64,000 nucleotides of DNA from Agapetus fuscipes (GCA_951799405.1 OX637335.1:21394342-21458341), one strand, 5' to 3'. Positions 52,355 to 61,732 are shown, counted from the first letter of the stretch. Notes: a model not told the origin generated them from the sequence alone. Numbers and translations are program-made.

Positions 52355-52960
52355 GTGGACATTTTGTTTGTGGACATTATGTCGGTGGACATTCTGTCGC
52401 GGAGACATTTTGTCGCGTGGACTTTATGTCGGTGGGCATTCTGTCCTGTGAATATTACGGTGGACATTTTGTCGATGGACATTTTGTTGGTGGATATTAT
52501 TTCGGAGGACATTTTGTCGCGTGGACATTTTGTCACGTGGACATTTTGTCGCGTGGACATTTTGTCGCGTGGACATCTTGTGGCGTGGATATTTTGTCGC
52601 GTGGACATTTTGTCACGTGGATATTTAATCGCGTGGACATTTTGTCGCGTGGACATCTTATGGCGTGGATATTTTGTCGCGTGTACATTTTGTCGCGTGG
52701 ACATTTTATCGCGTGGACATTTTGTCGCGTGGATATTATGTTGGTGGACATGTTGTCGATGGATATTTTGTTGTTGGACATTTAGTTGCGTTCATATTTT
52801 ATCGCGTGGACTTTTTGCCGCGTGGACATTATGTCAGTGGATATTTTGTCGATGAACATTATGTCGGCTGACCTTTGTCGTGAACATTATGTCGGTGGAC
52901 ATTTTGTCAGGTGGACATTTTATCAATGGACATTGTGTCGATGGACGTTTAGTCAAACAC
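52355..52960 (+). repeat. 16-bp minisatellite array
   Basis: About 38 imperfect units, mainly GTCGCGTGGACATTTT in the centre and 15-bp GTCGGTGGACATTAT-type units at both edges. The long frames of 125-168 codons on both strands (for example repeated RVDILSRGHFVAWTF) are a by-product of the unit sequence, which lacks stops. They are not annotated as genes. The same unit family forms the 13.9-kb array. Confidence 0.85.
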
Positions 52961-52964
52961 ACCG

Positions 52965-53265
52965 TGTGGACCCCAAACTAAAACGAGAAATTAAGTGGTC
53001 GCGTTTTGAATTTCGGGCGGTAATTGAAAATGGCGAAAGCAAACACAATATTAATTTACGTATAGTGGCGCTGCTCCCCCTCCCGTGTGTTCTTTACCGA
53101 TATATTATGTTTTATAATTAAAGTGAATATTCCACTTTCAGGCAATTTCAAAAGCGTCGTCGCAAAATTCAATCTAGTTTCGGTCTCTAAGTCTCAATAG
53201 ATTTGGAGATGGAGTTCTATATTAAAATTAGTTTTTCTTTGTGTATTGAAGTAAACGATGAGACT
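52965..53265. other. Spacer, nothing recognised
   Basis: Moderately GC-rich at 52970-53090 without splice-flanked frames. Confidence 0.3.
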
Positions 53266-53271
53266 AGAATC

Positions 53272-53490
53272 TATAATCTTAGTTGCAAACGTATATTAAC
53301 ATTTAAAAGTCATATTAAATACGTGGCCACAATTCAATTCAATTTCAAACACCAATTCTAAAACGAAATTTAAACTGAACATAATTAAGCTCTGCAACTT
53401 TTGCCTGCCTTCCCTGAAATAGGGGTGAAATTGTCAAAGTGTTAGCAATTTTTTACAGCCTGAGGGGTCAGCCTCATACCAACCTTTGAT
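53272..53490 (-). mobile_element. SINE-A, diverged copy
   Basis: 'ataatcttagttgcaaacgt', 'agctctgcaacttttgcctg', 'gaaataggggtgaaattgtc' and 'gtcagcctcataccaacctt'. The middle is partly replaced ('aattcaatttcaaacaccaa'). Confidence 0.65.
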
Positions 53491-53672
53491 ATATAAAGAG
53501 TTAGATGGAGCATCAATCGTTTTGTGTCTTTTGAAAGTCCGTTAGTTCTTAGGCAATTCCACTGAAAATGTGAAAATAGAACTATTTTTAATTAAAATTG
53601 AATATACATTATACATGTTAAATATTAACTCTTAGTCCGCTAGAGTTATCTTATTGTATGAGGCTGACACAG

Positions 53673-53834
53673 CCACAAATATCTGGCAAAGTTGTGCCTC
53701 CTAATGAATGGAGTCTTCAGCGTACAGACGTACGAAGCCGGCGCACTTCGGCGGTACGGATGTCTGAAGCATGTGAACTTCACGCGGCGAGGCTGCAATA
53801 TTATTCCCTTTATGAAAATCCAATTATCTACCGG
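53673..53834 (+). CDS. Candidate internal exon, unknown protein
   Basis: A GC-rich 162-bp block in phase 0-0 lies between an acceptor-like 'gaggctgacacag' and a good donor CGG|GTGAGC. It encodes 54 residues: PQISGKVVPPNEWSLQRTDV, then RSRRTSAVRMSEACELHAAR and LQYYSLYENPIIYR. The contrast with AT-rich flanks, basic and aromatic composition and in-phase splice sites favour a real exon. I recognise no family. It lies 12.8 kb downstream of the second FERM exon on the same strand and might belong to that gene's C-terminal part, but this is only position-based inference. The acceptor pyrimidine tract is modest. Confidence 0.45.
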
Positions 53835-54024
53835 GTGAGCCAACTGAGAGATGGACAGAGCTACCAATTTTCATCTAATCCTTTCATTGAATAGATTTTA
53901 CTATATTTTTTTATGGTTTGTGACATATTAACAGTGATAATTTATTGTTAATCTTTTTTGAAAATTTTAGAGGATAAAGTAGTATCTGATAGGAAACACT
54001 GTTTTTTATTTCTCTCGTTTATTT

Positions 54025-54085
54025 TTCTAAATTTACAAACGTTTTCGGTCTATGTATAAGACCATCATCAGGTATTTGTAAATAT
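54025..54085 (-). ncRNA. Hammerhead-like core with strong stem I (class 3)
   Basis: On the minus strand 'tttacaaata' precedes CTGATGA (54065-54071), stem II GGTCT/AGACC, GAAAAC (54041-54046) and then 'gtttgtaaat'. The outer segments TTTACAAA/TTTGTAAA pair over 8 bp as stem I. CTGATGA fits the hammerhead consensus exactly. The cleavage triplet would be GUU, a poor choice, so self-cleavage is uncertain. Confidence 0.6.
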
Positions 54086-54089
54086 ATTT

Positions 54090-54725
54090 CATTTAACTGT
54101 TATTAGAAATAGCAAAACATCAAAAAATCTGGTCAAAACATTATTTCTTAGAATCCTTGCGTTCAAAGTTGTCGGTGTTATGACCGAAGGAGTCAAGTCA
54201 CTATTCTTTATTTACGTATTTGAACAGAATAACGTTGGTTCGAATCACGCCTGGCCCTTTGACCATCACTTCGACCCTGGTTCAACAGACGGCATTGCAT
54301 GCACACAAGCTTCTGCTTTCACATAAAGACAACTGGTCAGGCAAAATACGTTAGTGAAATCCATTCCTAATCACAAACATATTTAAAAACAATGACACGG
54401 AAAGCGCTCGAGGAAATAAATCAACTCGCGATATTTTTGTAGACATTATTAATATTGAGAAATGTTAAGTATTAAACAATTGAATATTTAAAAAAAAATA
54501 GATGCAGGAGACTGTTGCGCCATTCTGTACGAAGCAAAGCCAACATATTAAGAAGAGCAAGTTGATAGACATGTTGGGGGGGGGGGGATGTGCAGCCCAG
54601 GGCAACCCAGCTCCCACAATGCTGCGCAACAACTTGCCGCAAAGTTGCATTTCGGGCAAGAGTTGCAAGACGCTGAACTAGTGTAGCTTATTTTTAGAAA
54701 TTGCTATCTCCCCGCCTAATGGGAG
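54090..54725. other. No supported gene
   Basis: 'aaagcgctcgaggaaataaa' at 54400 is a scrap of the 1.5/7.7-kb foldback family. 'gttggttcgaatcacgcctg' (54234) carries an isolated B-box-like word. A run of ten G lies at about 54576-54585. Confidence 0.35.
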
Positions 54726-54828
54726 GATGTTAATTAAGGTCTGCAATTTGTATTCGTATCGCTAAAAGTTGAAAAAGGAAAGGGTAAAAGCTAGAAAGAA
54801 CTCGGAACATTGTTCTCGTCAAGCAAAC

Positions 54829-55088
54829 ATTCCTTGACTGATAGGTTGGTATACGGCTGACCACCCATTCTGTAAAAAATGGTTCACTTTGCCAGTGTCA
54901 CCCCTGCTTCAGGGAAGGTCGGAAAGAGTTGCAGGGCCTATGTTCATTTGAGATTGGGTTTTTTATATTGTAGGTCCACATGCGGCATGTGTAGGCGCGA
55001 AATTATGCATGTCTGCTTGTGGGAATGCATTTAATATGAATCTCAAATGATACATATCTTTGAAGCTTAGATTTAGATTTAGATTTTT
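54829..55088 (+). mobile_element. SINE-A, full length, boundaries defined by an empty site
   Basis: AAAC flanks both ends (54825-54828, 55089-55092). The sister unit at about 55870 reads 'gcgagcaaacgtcagtgttg' without the element, so the insertion is exactly 260 bp, beginning 'attccttgactgataggttg' and ending TTAGATTTAGATTTTT. This fixes the 5' end, the tail and a short target duplication for the family. Confidence 0.9.
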
Positions 55089-55216
55089 AAACGTCAGTCT
55101 TGTATCTGCTCGACGATTGAGGATGAACTGATTTTTAATAACAAAAATTGTCACAAATTGCTGCGTACCCTGAGACGAAGATAATAATTCGATTTGCGTA
55201 TTTAACAATAACTTTT

Positions 55217-55512
55217 GACCGGTCCGTAGTCTAGTGGTAACACTTCGGACTCGTAAATGGAAGGTTGTGGGTTCGAATCCTGGCGAAGCACAAAATATAT
55301 ACCATTTACATTTTCAAATTTGCTCTTCGCTGGGTTGAAAAATTTATAAACCTTTATCAACGACCGGTCATCAAAAGGTTCATCCAGCCTTACAGCAACT
55401 GGGGCTTGCATGAGAATTAGTGCTTTCTACAGCGACGATCAAGCTCGCAGAGGGCTTTTGAGGTGTGATACACACAAAAACAGCGCTAACCAAATAAATC
55501 AACCTATTTTTT
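55217..55512 (+). mobile_element. SINE-C, reference full-length copy
   Basis: Head 'gaccggtccgtagtctagtg' (A box TAGTCTAGTGG) and 'gtgggttcgaatcctggcg' (perfect B box). The body has 'tgctcttcgctgggttgaaa', 'gaccggtcatcaaaaggttc', 'tttctacagcgacgatcaag' and 'gaggtgtgatacacacaaaa', ending 'ccaaataaatcaacc'. This is a tRNA-derived SINE with a head distinct from SINE-B. The 3' words are shared with a CR1/L2-like LINE scrap at 28.7 kb. Confidence 0.85.
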
Positions 55513-55751
55513 TAAATTTAACTGTCACTTGGAAATCACCCTCTCTGCACGACGATTGAGGACATAGTATTATAGTATACTTATCTATGATTGAGGATGA
55601 ACTGATTTTTAATAAAAAAATTTGTCACAAATCACTAAATACCCTGGGATGGAGATAATAATCAAATTTTGCTATTTAACAATTAGTATCACTTTGATTC
55701 CGCTTTTTCCCCATAAAACATCGAGAAATATTTTGTAAGTTCTCTTATAAC

Positions 55752-55772
55752 CATATATATATATATATATAC
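55752..55772 (+). repeat. AT dinucleotide run
   Basis: An (AT)n stretch of about 20 bp at the junction between repeated units. Confidence 0.7.
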
Positions 55773-56164
55773 ATGTTAATTAAGGTCTGCAATTTGTATT
55801 TGTATCGCTAAAAGTTGAAAATTGAAAGGGTAAAAGTTAGAAAGAACTCAGAACATTTTTCTCGGCGAGCAAACGTCAGTGTTGTCTGCGAATGGGAATC
55901 ACCCTCTCTGCACGACGATTGAGGATGAACTGATTTTTAATAAAAAAAAACAATTGTCACAAATCACTGCGTACCCTGAGATGGAGATAATCGTTGCATA
56001 TTTAAAAATAAATATCACTTTGATTCAGTTTTTCCAACGAAACGTTTAAAATGATATGTAAGTTCTCCTCTAGCGGTTCGTCTTATATCCGAAAAGTCGA
56101 ATTACTGAAGTAATTGTAATTGGAAATATGTCAAATGGCTATAATTTCGATTTAAACTTAACAA

Positions 56165-56855
56165 CACGTCCTCTTAGTGTTTGTTTGTCTTATCTTCAAA
56201 GGTAATTTCAGATGATCAATGTTTGCATGACCACTGGACCAATATGCCTCGTGAATTCTAGAAATTGATTTGGAAATTTAAAAAACCACTATTACATTAT
56301 CGTATTGTTATGTATGTAGTAGATTAATATAGGTGTACATCGTAGGTAGTAATAGTTATTATAGTATTATGTCAAAAGTAGATTAATATAGGTATACAGT
56401 AGGTAGCAATAATTATAGACCTAAGAAATCTAGAAATTAAATGATCCTTTTGTACTCTTGAAGTTGGTAGAATGTTCGCGAGTGTACTGGCAAAATTAGC
56501 TCCTTCAGACTTCTGTCTGTGAAGTATATAAGGGGTAATGTTGAGTGCACCCAGTCAGTGAAATAGTTGCCTTTGATTTGAAGAGTGTAAGCGATACTGA
56601 ACTGTGAAAATAAATTTGTGTTACCAAAAGTGTTAAAAATAAATATAACTTGTAAAAATAAATTAAGTGCAAATAAAGATCCTGAAAGAAGACCTGTATT
56701 GTTAATTGTAAGACTTTTGAACCCAAAAACATTACAGTATTTTACGTTTTTTCTTAGCTCAAGTTGTGTTGTATATTATTTTTAAGACAATTTCATATAA
56801 AGATAATCTTTGAATCAAATAGTAGATAATCCAAACGAGCACTGAGGGACGAACA
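56165..56855. mobile_element. MITE family M, copy 3, split by a solo LTR
   Basis: The left part (56165-56305: 'gatcaatgtttgcatgacca', 'ctggaccaatatg', 'acattatcgta') and right part (56737-56855: 'gtattttacgttttttctta', 'gctcaagttgtgt', 'aagacaatttcat') together follow the order of copies 1 and 2. The LTR 56306-56736 lies between. It is older and more diverged than the other copies, with degraded TIRs. Confidence 0.75.
56306..56736 (+). mobile_element. Solo LTR, family G, GTAT target duplication
   Basis: It starts TGTTATGTATG and ends AACATTACA. GTAT flanks both ends (56302-56305, 56737-56740). 'agtatataagggg' (about 56523) is a TATA box and 'gaaaataaatttgtg' holds the AATAAA signal. Two units of the 59-bp repeat near the 5' end. 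It is inserted inside MITE copy 3, so the LTR element arrived later. Confidence 0.9.
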
Positions 56856-56859
56856 ATCA

Positions 56860-57300
56860 AATGATTAAATCAATTAAATGAAGTCCAAAAAAAAAATACA
56901 ACAAACAAAAGTACGAGTATGCTAGCATTTAAAACTATTTAATTACATTAAAGAAATCAGTGAGAGGGATTTCGCTTTACTTTTTAATTTCTTTTGTCCG
57001 ATTGTGAAACGACAGCCATTCATTAGAGTGGACCACACTCGTGTATCCCATCACGTCTTACGGTTGTTTTAATTGAAAATATTCGGTTGCGTGTAATGTA
57101 ATCGGTCTCGAGAATCATCAATCAATATGTTGTTTCGATATATTTTTTTGCATCCGGGAAGATTGACGTCTCGTTCTGTATTCTTACTTGCTCTCATTTG
57201 TACTTAGTCTGTTTTTTACGTTGGAGTCGAGCAAACATTCACTAACTCCAAATAGAAAAAAAATCTCCCATTACTTAATTTTTCAATCGAAGTGTCTTTA
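56860..57300. other. No supported feature
   Basis: AT-rich. The frame at 57188-57403 is not recognisable and overlaps the next LTR. Confidence 0.3.
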
Positions 57301-57303
57301 TAT

Positions 57304-57695
57304 TGTTACGAATTTATGGTTCAAAAGTCTTTCATTAAAAATATTGGTCTTCTTATACAGGTGTTTATTTTACACTTTTAATAATTTATTTTCACAAAGA
57401 TAGTCTCGACTATTCCGTTACACTTGGTTTCTGTTCACTGGTTAAGTTAGTTCAATGTTAGTTGTAAAGCTCGTAGGATACTGGCTCTGCAAGCAACTTG
57501 CACCCTTCTTATACTCTTCAAAACAGTACTATCTAGAATTATATTTGCTAGACAGTTCCAGATTCAAGTAGGTACGTAGTAATCATTATTTCTAGATGCT
57601 TCAAGTATTTCATTCAATGATTCCTACCCACACATATTTATGAGGATTCTTATTGCATAGTTATAGCTAATACCTATTCTAATATTTACATAACA
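57304..57695 (-). mobile_element. Solo LTR, related to family G, ATAT target duplication
   Basis: On the minus strand it starts TGTTATGTAAATATTAG and ends AAATTCGTAACA. ATAT flanks both ends (57300-57303, 57696-57699). 'gagtataagaagg' is TATA-like, and 'gtgaaaataaattatta' holds the AATAAA signal. It shares its first 12 bases with family G but is diverged inside. No internal domain remains. Confidence 0.8.
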
Positions 57696-57699
57696 ATAT

Positions 57700-58208
57700 G
57701 CAATACCAAAAAAGATGGAAATTGTGTATTTCTTTTTTTTATTTTATGGAAAATCCTCTTATGACGGATCTTAAGTTTTCGAAAAGAAAGAAGCGTTATT
57801 GAAATTAATTAATTTCTTACTTTTCTCAGGTAAAATACATTTTTCACTCTTCCATACTTGTCAGTTCGCTTATCAATAAGTAATTTTGAAACATTATATT
57901 CTACATAAACTTGCCTCATATTCCAGCGTAGAAGAAGAGTGCAAAGCTCATTATAGCGTGTCTAGATTGGTTCACAAATTCTACAGCTTCAGTGTGTGTA
58001 AGAAGTCCCCATACACTCTTATATTCATGCCAGCGGCTGTAACTATTTTCTACTACTGTTTCCACTTCTAAAACTAACTAACAACTAAGCAGTGGAAGTT
58101 ATTGATAACAAAAATATTGTTATGACTTTATCTCAGGTTCACTTTTTATAAAATTTCGGTTGAATTTATTTATAAAACTTTGATTACATAATATGGTTCA
58201 CTCGGAAA
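57700..58208. other. No supported feature
   Basis: AT-rich spacer. The 61-residue frame at 57886-58071 lacks recognisable features. Confidence 0.3.
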
Positions 58209-58213
58209 CTTCT

Positions 58214-58829
58214 ATCTTTGTCGGTTTCACGGCTTGAGCGGCTGCTTTGCAAAAACTGTTGTCAATGCCTTCGTGCTGTCGAAAATCGACTACTGCAATG
58301 GCGTATATGCCGGACAGCCCCAGAGCCAGCTGAAGAGACTCCAGTCTGTACTGAATGCCGCGGCCAGACTTATACATGGTGCCTCAAAGTTTTGCCATAT
58401 TACGCCGCACCTGAAGTCTCTTCACTGGCTCAAGATTCATGAACGGGTCCAGTATAAGATAGGGTTGCTGGTCTTCAAGAGCCTGCGTGGGACCGCACCG
58501 AAATATTTAAAGGATATGATAACTCCAGCCACCACAAGCAGCAGAACAGCAACACTGCGATCAGCAGCATCATGTCGCAGTCGGCTAGAGTTTCCAAGAA
58601 GGAAAAAGAAGACCGTTTTTGGAGATCGAGCCTTCAAGGTGGCTGCTCCAACGATATGGAACGGCCTCCCAGATGACCTGCGCGAAATGGATCTGGAGAG
58701 TACTTTTAGAAAGGGGTTGAAGACCCACCTGTTCGCGCGCTCATATGAGCAAGCGCCTTTGGGATGACCAAGAGTCATGAAAAGGCGCTATAAAAATACT
58801 GTATTATTATTATTATTATTATTATTAAC
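58214..58829 (+). pseudogene. CR1/L2-like LINE reverse transcriptase C-terminus and 3' end
   Basis: An open frame of about 177 codons reads VVNAFVLSKIDYCNGVYAGQ, LNAAARLIHGASKFCHITPH, LKSLHWLKIHERVQYKIGLL, FGDRAFKVAAPTIWNGLPDD and FRKGLKTHLFARSY. This is the conserved thumb and C-terminal region of CR1/L2-clade reverse transcriptases. Catalytic palm motifs and the endonuclease are missing (5' truncation). After the stop, 'gtcatgaaaaggcgctataa' and a (TTA)n tail at about 58804-58828 form the true 3' end. It is the least damaged LINE copy in the window and hence relatively young. Shorter relatives lie at 2609, 44625 and 28620. Confidence 0.9.
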
Positions 58830-58834
58830 CGCTG

Positions 58835-59675
58835 CCTATTTATATGTGACCAAAGCGTATTCTCGCGTGTTCCTGAATTGACAAGGCGCCTCTAGAATGG
58901 ATATTTCCAGAGAGTTCCAGAAGTATCAACATATCAAAGTGTCAAACACACACAGCAAGTAAACAATGCCAAATTTAAAAAGTACTTTATTACGTAGAAA
59001 TAAAAAAAGAATGATTTTAGATTGCCAACGTATTTTAGCTAATAAATTCGACAATTTAAACCCATTCACCAAATATTTTTTTGTAAGAGCCAAACTTATA
59101 CAAAAATGGACTTGCTTGTTTGAGCTCCCACTCGGCGGTACAAGTAAACACGAGAGTAGAGATAAGATTTTTGTATCTGAGACGGCATCTCCCGAGAATG
59201 CTCTGATTCATAATTGATTCGCTGTAAACTATGAACTGACAGCGTCCATGGTGAAATCTGTATCATTTCAAAATCTGAATGCCTCAAACAGTATTGCCTT
59301 TTGCCATTTATGAGAAAAAGCAATTTACTTTTTTTTATCTCTTTCCAATCACGAGTTTCGCTTAAATGATTTGAAACATTCAAAACTGAGGAGTAAAACA
59401 ATGTGGTTCTGTATTTTAATATCTGGAAAAATATATTGTTTCAACGAAAAAGATGTGACTTTTTAAACTCTAAGGCCCGGTATTTTTAACGTTAGCGTAG
59501 CGACTTTATACTGATTGACAAGGACTTAATTCAATAGTGTTTGTGTTTTTCTTTATCAGCTGAAAGTCACATATCGTCGCCTTACTTTCTCAACCTCGTA
59601 TCTCCAAACATTTTTTTTTTTGTTACTTCTTTCTATTTGTTTTTCGATATTGTATAACTACAACATACTAATAAG
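58835..59675. other. No supported gene
   Basis: The frames at 58966-59217 and 59096-59401 overlap on opposite strands without a domain. No repeat recognised. Confidence 0.3.
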
Positions 59676-59681
59676 TAATAT

Positions 59682-59732
59682 TTTGTACCTGACGATGGAA
59701 ACATTGTTTCCGAAACCGGTCGTACATTAATA
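59682..59732 (+). ncRNA. Hammerhead ribozyme-like motif, best in window
   Basis: 'ttttgtac' leads into CTGACGA (59689-59695), a 6-bp stem II GGAAAC/GTTTCC with an ATT loop, GAAAC (59712-59716), CGGTC and 'gtacatt'. Stem I forms from TGTAC/GTACA. The cleavage triplet GUC is present, so every conserved element of a type I hammerhead is in place except that stem III is only 1-2 bp. Such minimal stem III forms are known in Penelope-like elements, where they act as tandem dimers. No second copy is adjacent. Confidence 0.7.
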
Positions 59733-59758
59733 AATTTTACTCGCCCCGTAACCATATA

Positions 59759-60365
59759 AGGGGGGTGAACCAAATAAGGCCTATGCCCTAATAAGGCCTA
59801 TTGATGAAATTTCCCGCTTCGAGTTTTCAAATAGCCGCCAATGTTTGTAGAAGTGTGTGTGGACATTTATTAACGCACACAACTTCACAAGCACAACAAG
59901 TGGTTCCTGGCGTGAGCATGTTGAATCCTGGAGTCCAAAACATCCAGGACGCGGAGCGCACGCTTGATTTTTTAAGGTTTTGGCCGAGTAAGAAAAAACA
60001 TTTTTATCTTTATTTGTACACGGTGTGCTGTGCTTTCTCTATAGGATAATTATATGTGTAGACATGTCCTCTAAGATTTAATATAAGTATTGACAACGTA
60101 TTGTATTCATTAAAAAATTGAAAGCTTATTTGTTTTCATGTAGACCTTATTAAGACACAGGGTTCCCAATAAGGCCACAATGCCATTTTAGTTATTTGTG
60201 TTCACAAAAGTGTGATTTTGTTTATAAAGCAATTTTATTTCATTTATTACAAAGTTTAATAAATAAGTATGAGTATTTCAAATTACCATTGCATTATAAT
60301 TGCTAAGCCCGCTAGTTATGTAATAACAAAGTTAAGGTAGGCCTTATTTGGGTCACTTACCTTAC
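59759..60365. mobile_element. TIR element of ~0.6 kb with one open exon-like frame
   Basis: 'gtgaaccaaataaggccta' on the left is opposed by 'taggccttatttgggtcac' on the right. Inside, 'taataaggcctattgatgaa' and 'gttcccaataaggccaca' repeat the AATAAGGCC word. A plus-strand frame from 59801 (MMKFPASSFQIAANVCRS..., ending WP) meets a GTAAGA donor at 59988. It could be the first exon of a lost transposase, though no domain is recognisable. Target duplication unclear. Confidence 0.5.
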
Positions 60366-60397
60366 AAATTGTTTTTAATTTTAATATTTTGAATTTT

Positions 60398-60436
60398 AAA
60401 TGTTCATAATATATCTTTGCAACTTAGATTATAGAG
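60398..60436 (+). mobile_element. SINE-A tail scrap
   Basis: 'aaatgttcataatatatctt' then 'tgcaacttagattatag'. Confidence 0.5.
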
Positions 60437-60439
60437 CAA

Positions 60440-60960
60440 AAAACAAGCAATAAAGGGTTCAAGAGTTGCCCCGCAAATTGTGAAACTATTCCAAGGCTCC
60501 ACAAAACGCCATTTATTTCAAAAACAGGTTGTGATGGGCCATAATGATAAATTGCTTTGGGTCCGAGAAGCGATCCCTGATTTAGTGTTTTCAGTTGAAC
60601 GGACCTCGGTAGATCCCTTTACCTGTTGTTGCTTCCATTTTTTAAAAGCATAATTTTTGACCGCGAGCGGCAAAATATCAATGAAAAATAGTCCATAAGT
60701 GTGTAATTATACAAAATTGACTGTTTTTTACCTGGAATATTTCTAACCTCACTATGAGATTTAAAACCGTTTTTGCTATACTTGGAAGAGGATGTTTTTT
60801 TTATTTACTGTAGCACTTTTAAAGTTAGATTTGTGATGATTCATAATGTAAAAACTTAAAATATTATGATATACCTACTCTCTGAATCAGATGCTAAATA
60901 ACGTATATAAATACTATATGCCTATCGCACTTACATGTAGTTCAAAGGAATTCTGTTTAA
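60440..60960. other. No supported feature
   Basis: AT-rich, no repeat or exon recognised. Confidence 0.3.
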
Positions 60961-60964
60961 CCTA

Positions 60965-61215
60965 TAATCTATGATTTCAGTTGCAAAGATAAATTACATT
61001 TAAGATTCATATTAAATGCATTCCCATAAGCAGACACGTATAATTTCGCACTTACACATGCCGCATGTGAACTTACAGCATAAAAACCCAATCTCAAAAA
61101 ATAAATGCTCTGTAACTTTTGCCGACCTTCCCTGAAACAGGGCGACATTGGCAATGAACCAAATTTTTGTACAGCATGGGTGGACAGCCTCATACCAACC
61201 TAGAAGTCAAGGTAT
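60965..61215 (-). mobile_element. SINE-A, full-length copy
   Basis: The reverse complement from head 'caacctagaagtcaaggtat' to tail 'taatctatgatttcagttgc'. All blocks present ('cacatgccgcatgtgaactt'). Confidence 0.75.
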
Positions 61216-61342
61216 TGAAATGAGCCATAGAAACGTCAAGTTTTCATCGCTTTGACTTTGACTGCAAAAAAGAGTCGTTAAACGAGTTGCAAATGCTGTT
61301 ACGAAAGTAATGAAGATATTCAATTAAAAAAGGTAATAAATA

Positions 61343-61380
61343 TGGGTGGTCTGCCTCATACCAAGGTATTAGTCAATGAA
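61343..61380 (-). mobile_element. SINE-A head scrap
   Basis: 'tatgggtggtctgcctcata' then 'ccaaggtattagtcaatg'. Confidence 0.5.
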
Positions 61381-61512
61381 CACAAACAATTCATTACATT
61401 TAACTGTACAAAACAAACAATAACTAAGTAAAATAATAAAATGAAAATGTACAAAAATGAGAATTGTAAATCTTCCACCCTCCCAATGATTCACAATTCG
61501 TTACCAGCTTTA

Positions 61513-61732
61513 TCTTATCTAATATCTAATCTAATCTAAGCTGCAAAGACATGTATAATTTCGCGCTAACACATGCCGCATGTGGACCTACAATATAAAA
61601 CCCCAATCTCAAATGAACATAAGCCCTGCAACTCTTGCCGTCCTTCCCTGAAACAGAGGTGACATTGGCAAAGTGAACCTTGTTTTTATAGTATGGGTGG
61701 TCAGCCGCATACCAACTTATAAATCAAGGAAC
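61513..61732 (-). mobile_element. SINE-A, nearly full-length copy
   Basis: Tail '(taatctaatctaagctgc)' at left. 'acatgccgcatgtggaccta', 'gcaactcttgccgtccttcc' and 'gccgcataccaacttataaa' follow. About 40 bp just inside the tail are deleted. Confidence 0.75.

Larger units (their letters stand above)
54728..56040 (+). repeat. Locally repeated unit (2-3 copies) carrying two SINE insertions
   Basis: 'ttaattaaggtctgcaattt', 'cgctaaaagttgaaaa' and 'agaaagaactc' occur at 54730-54815 and 55777-55860. 'acgattgaggatgaactgat' and the following TTGTCACAAAT...CCCTGAGA block occur at 55114-55200, 55545-55680 and 55912-55995. The first unit is interrupted by SINE-A (54829-55088) and SINE-C (55217-55512). 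The unit is otherwise unknown. Confidence 0.75.

Noticed and set aside
52294..53121. Frames of up to 168 codons in the second minisatellite
   Set aside because: Same reason: the unit lacks stops, and frames shift between units without any protein-level constraint.
55217..55290. A possible tRNA gene at the SINE-C head
   Set aside because: Perfect B box, but the cloverleaf is incomplete and the same head recurs with the SINE-C body at five or more places.
58437..58778. Minus-strand 113-residue frame
   Set aside because: Shadow of the CR1/L2-like frame on the plus strand.
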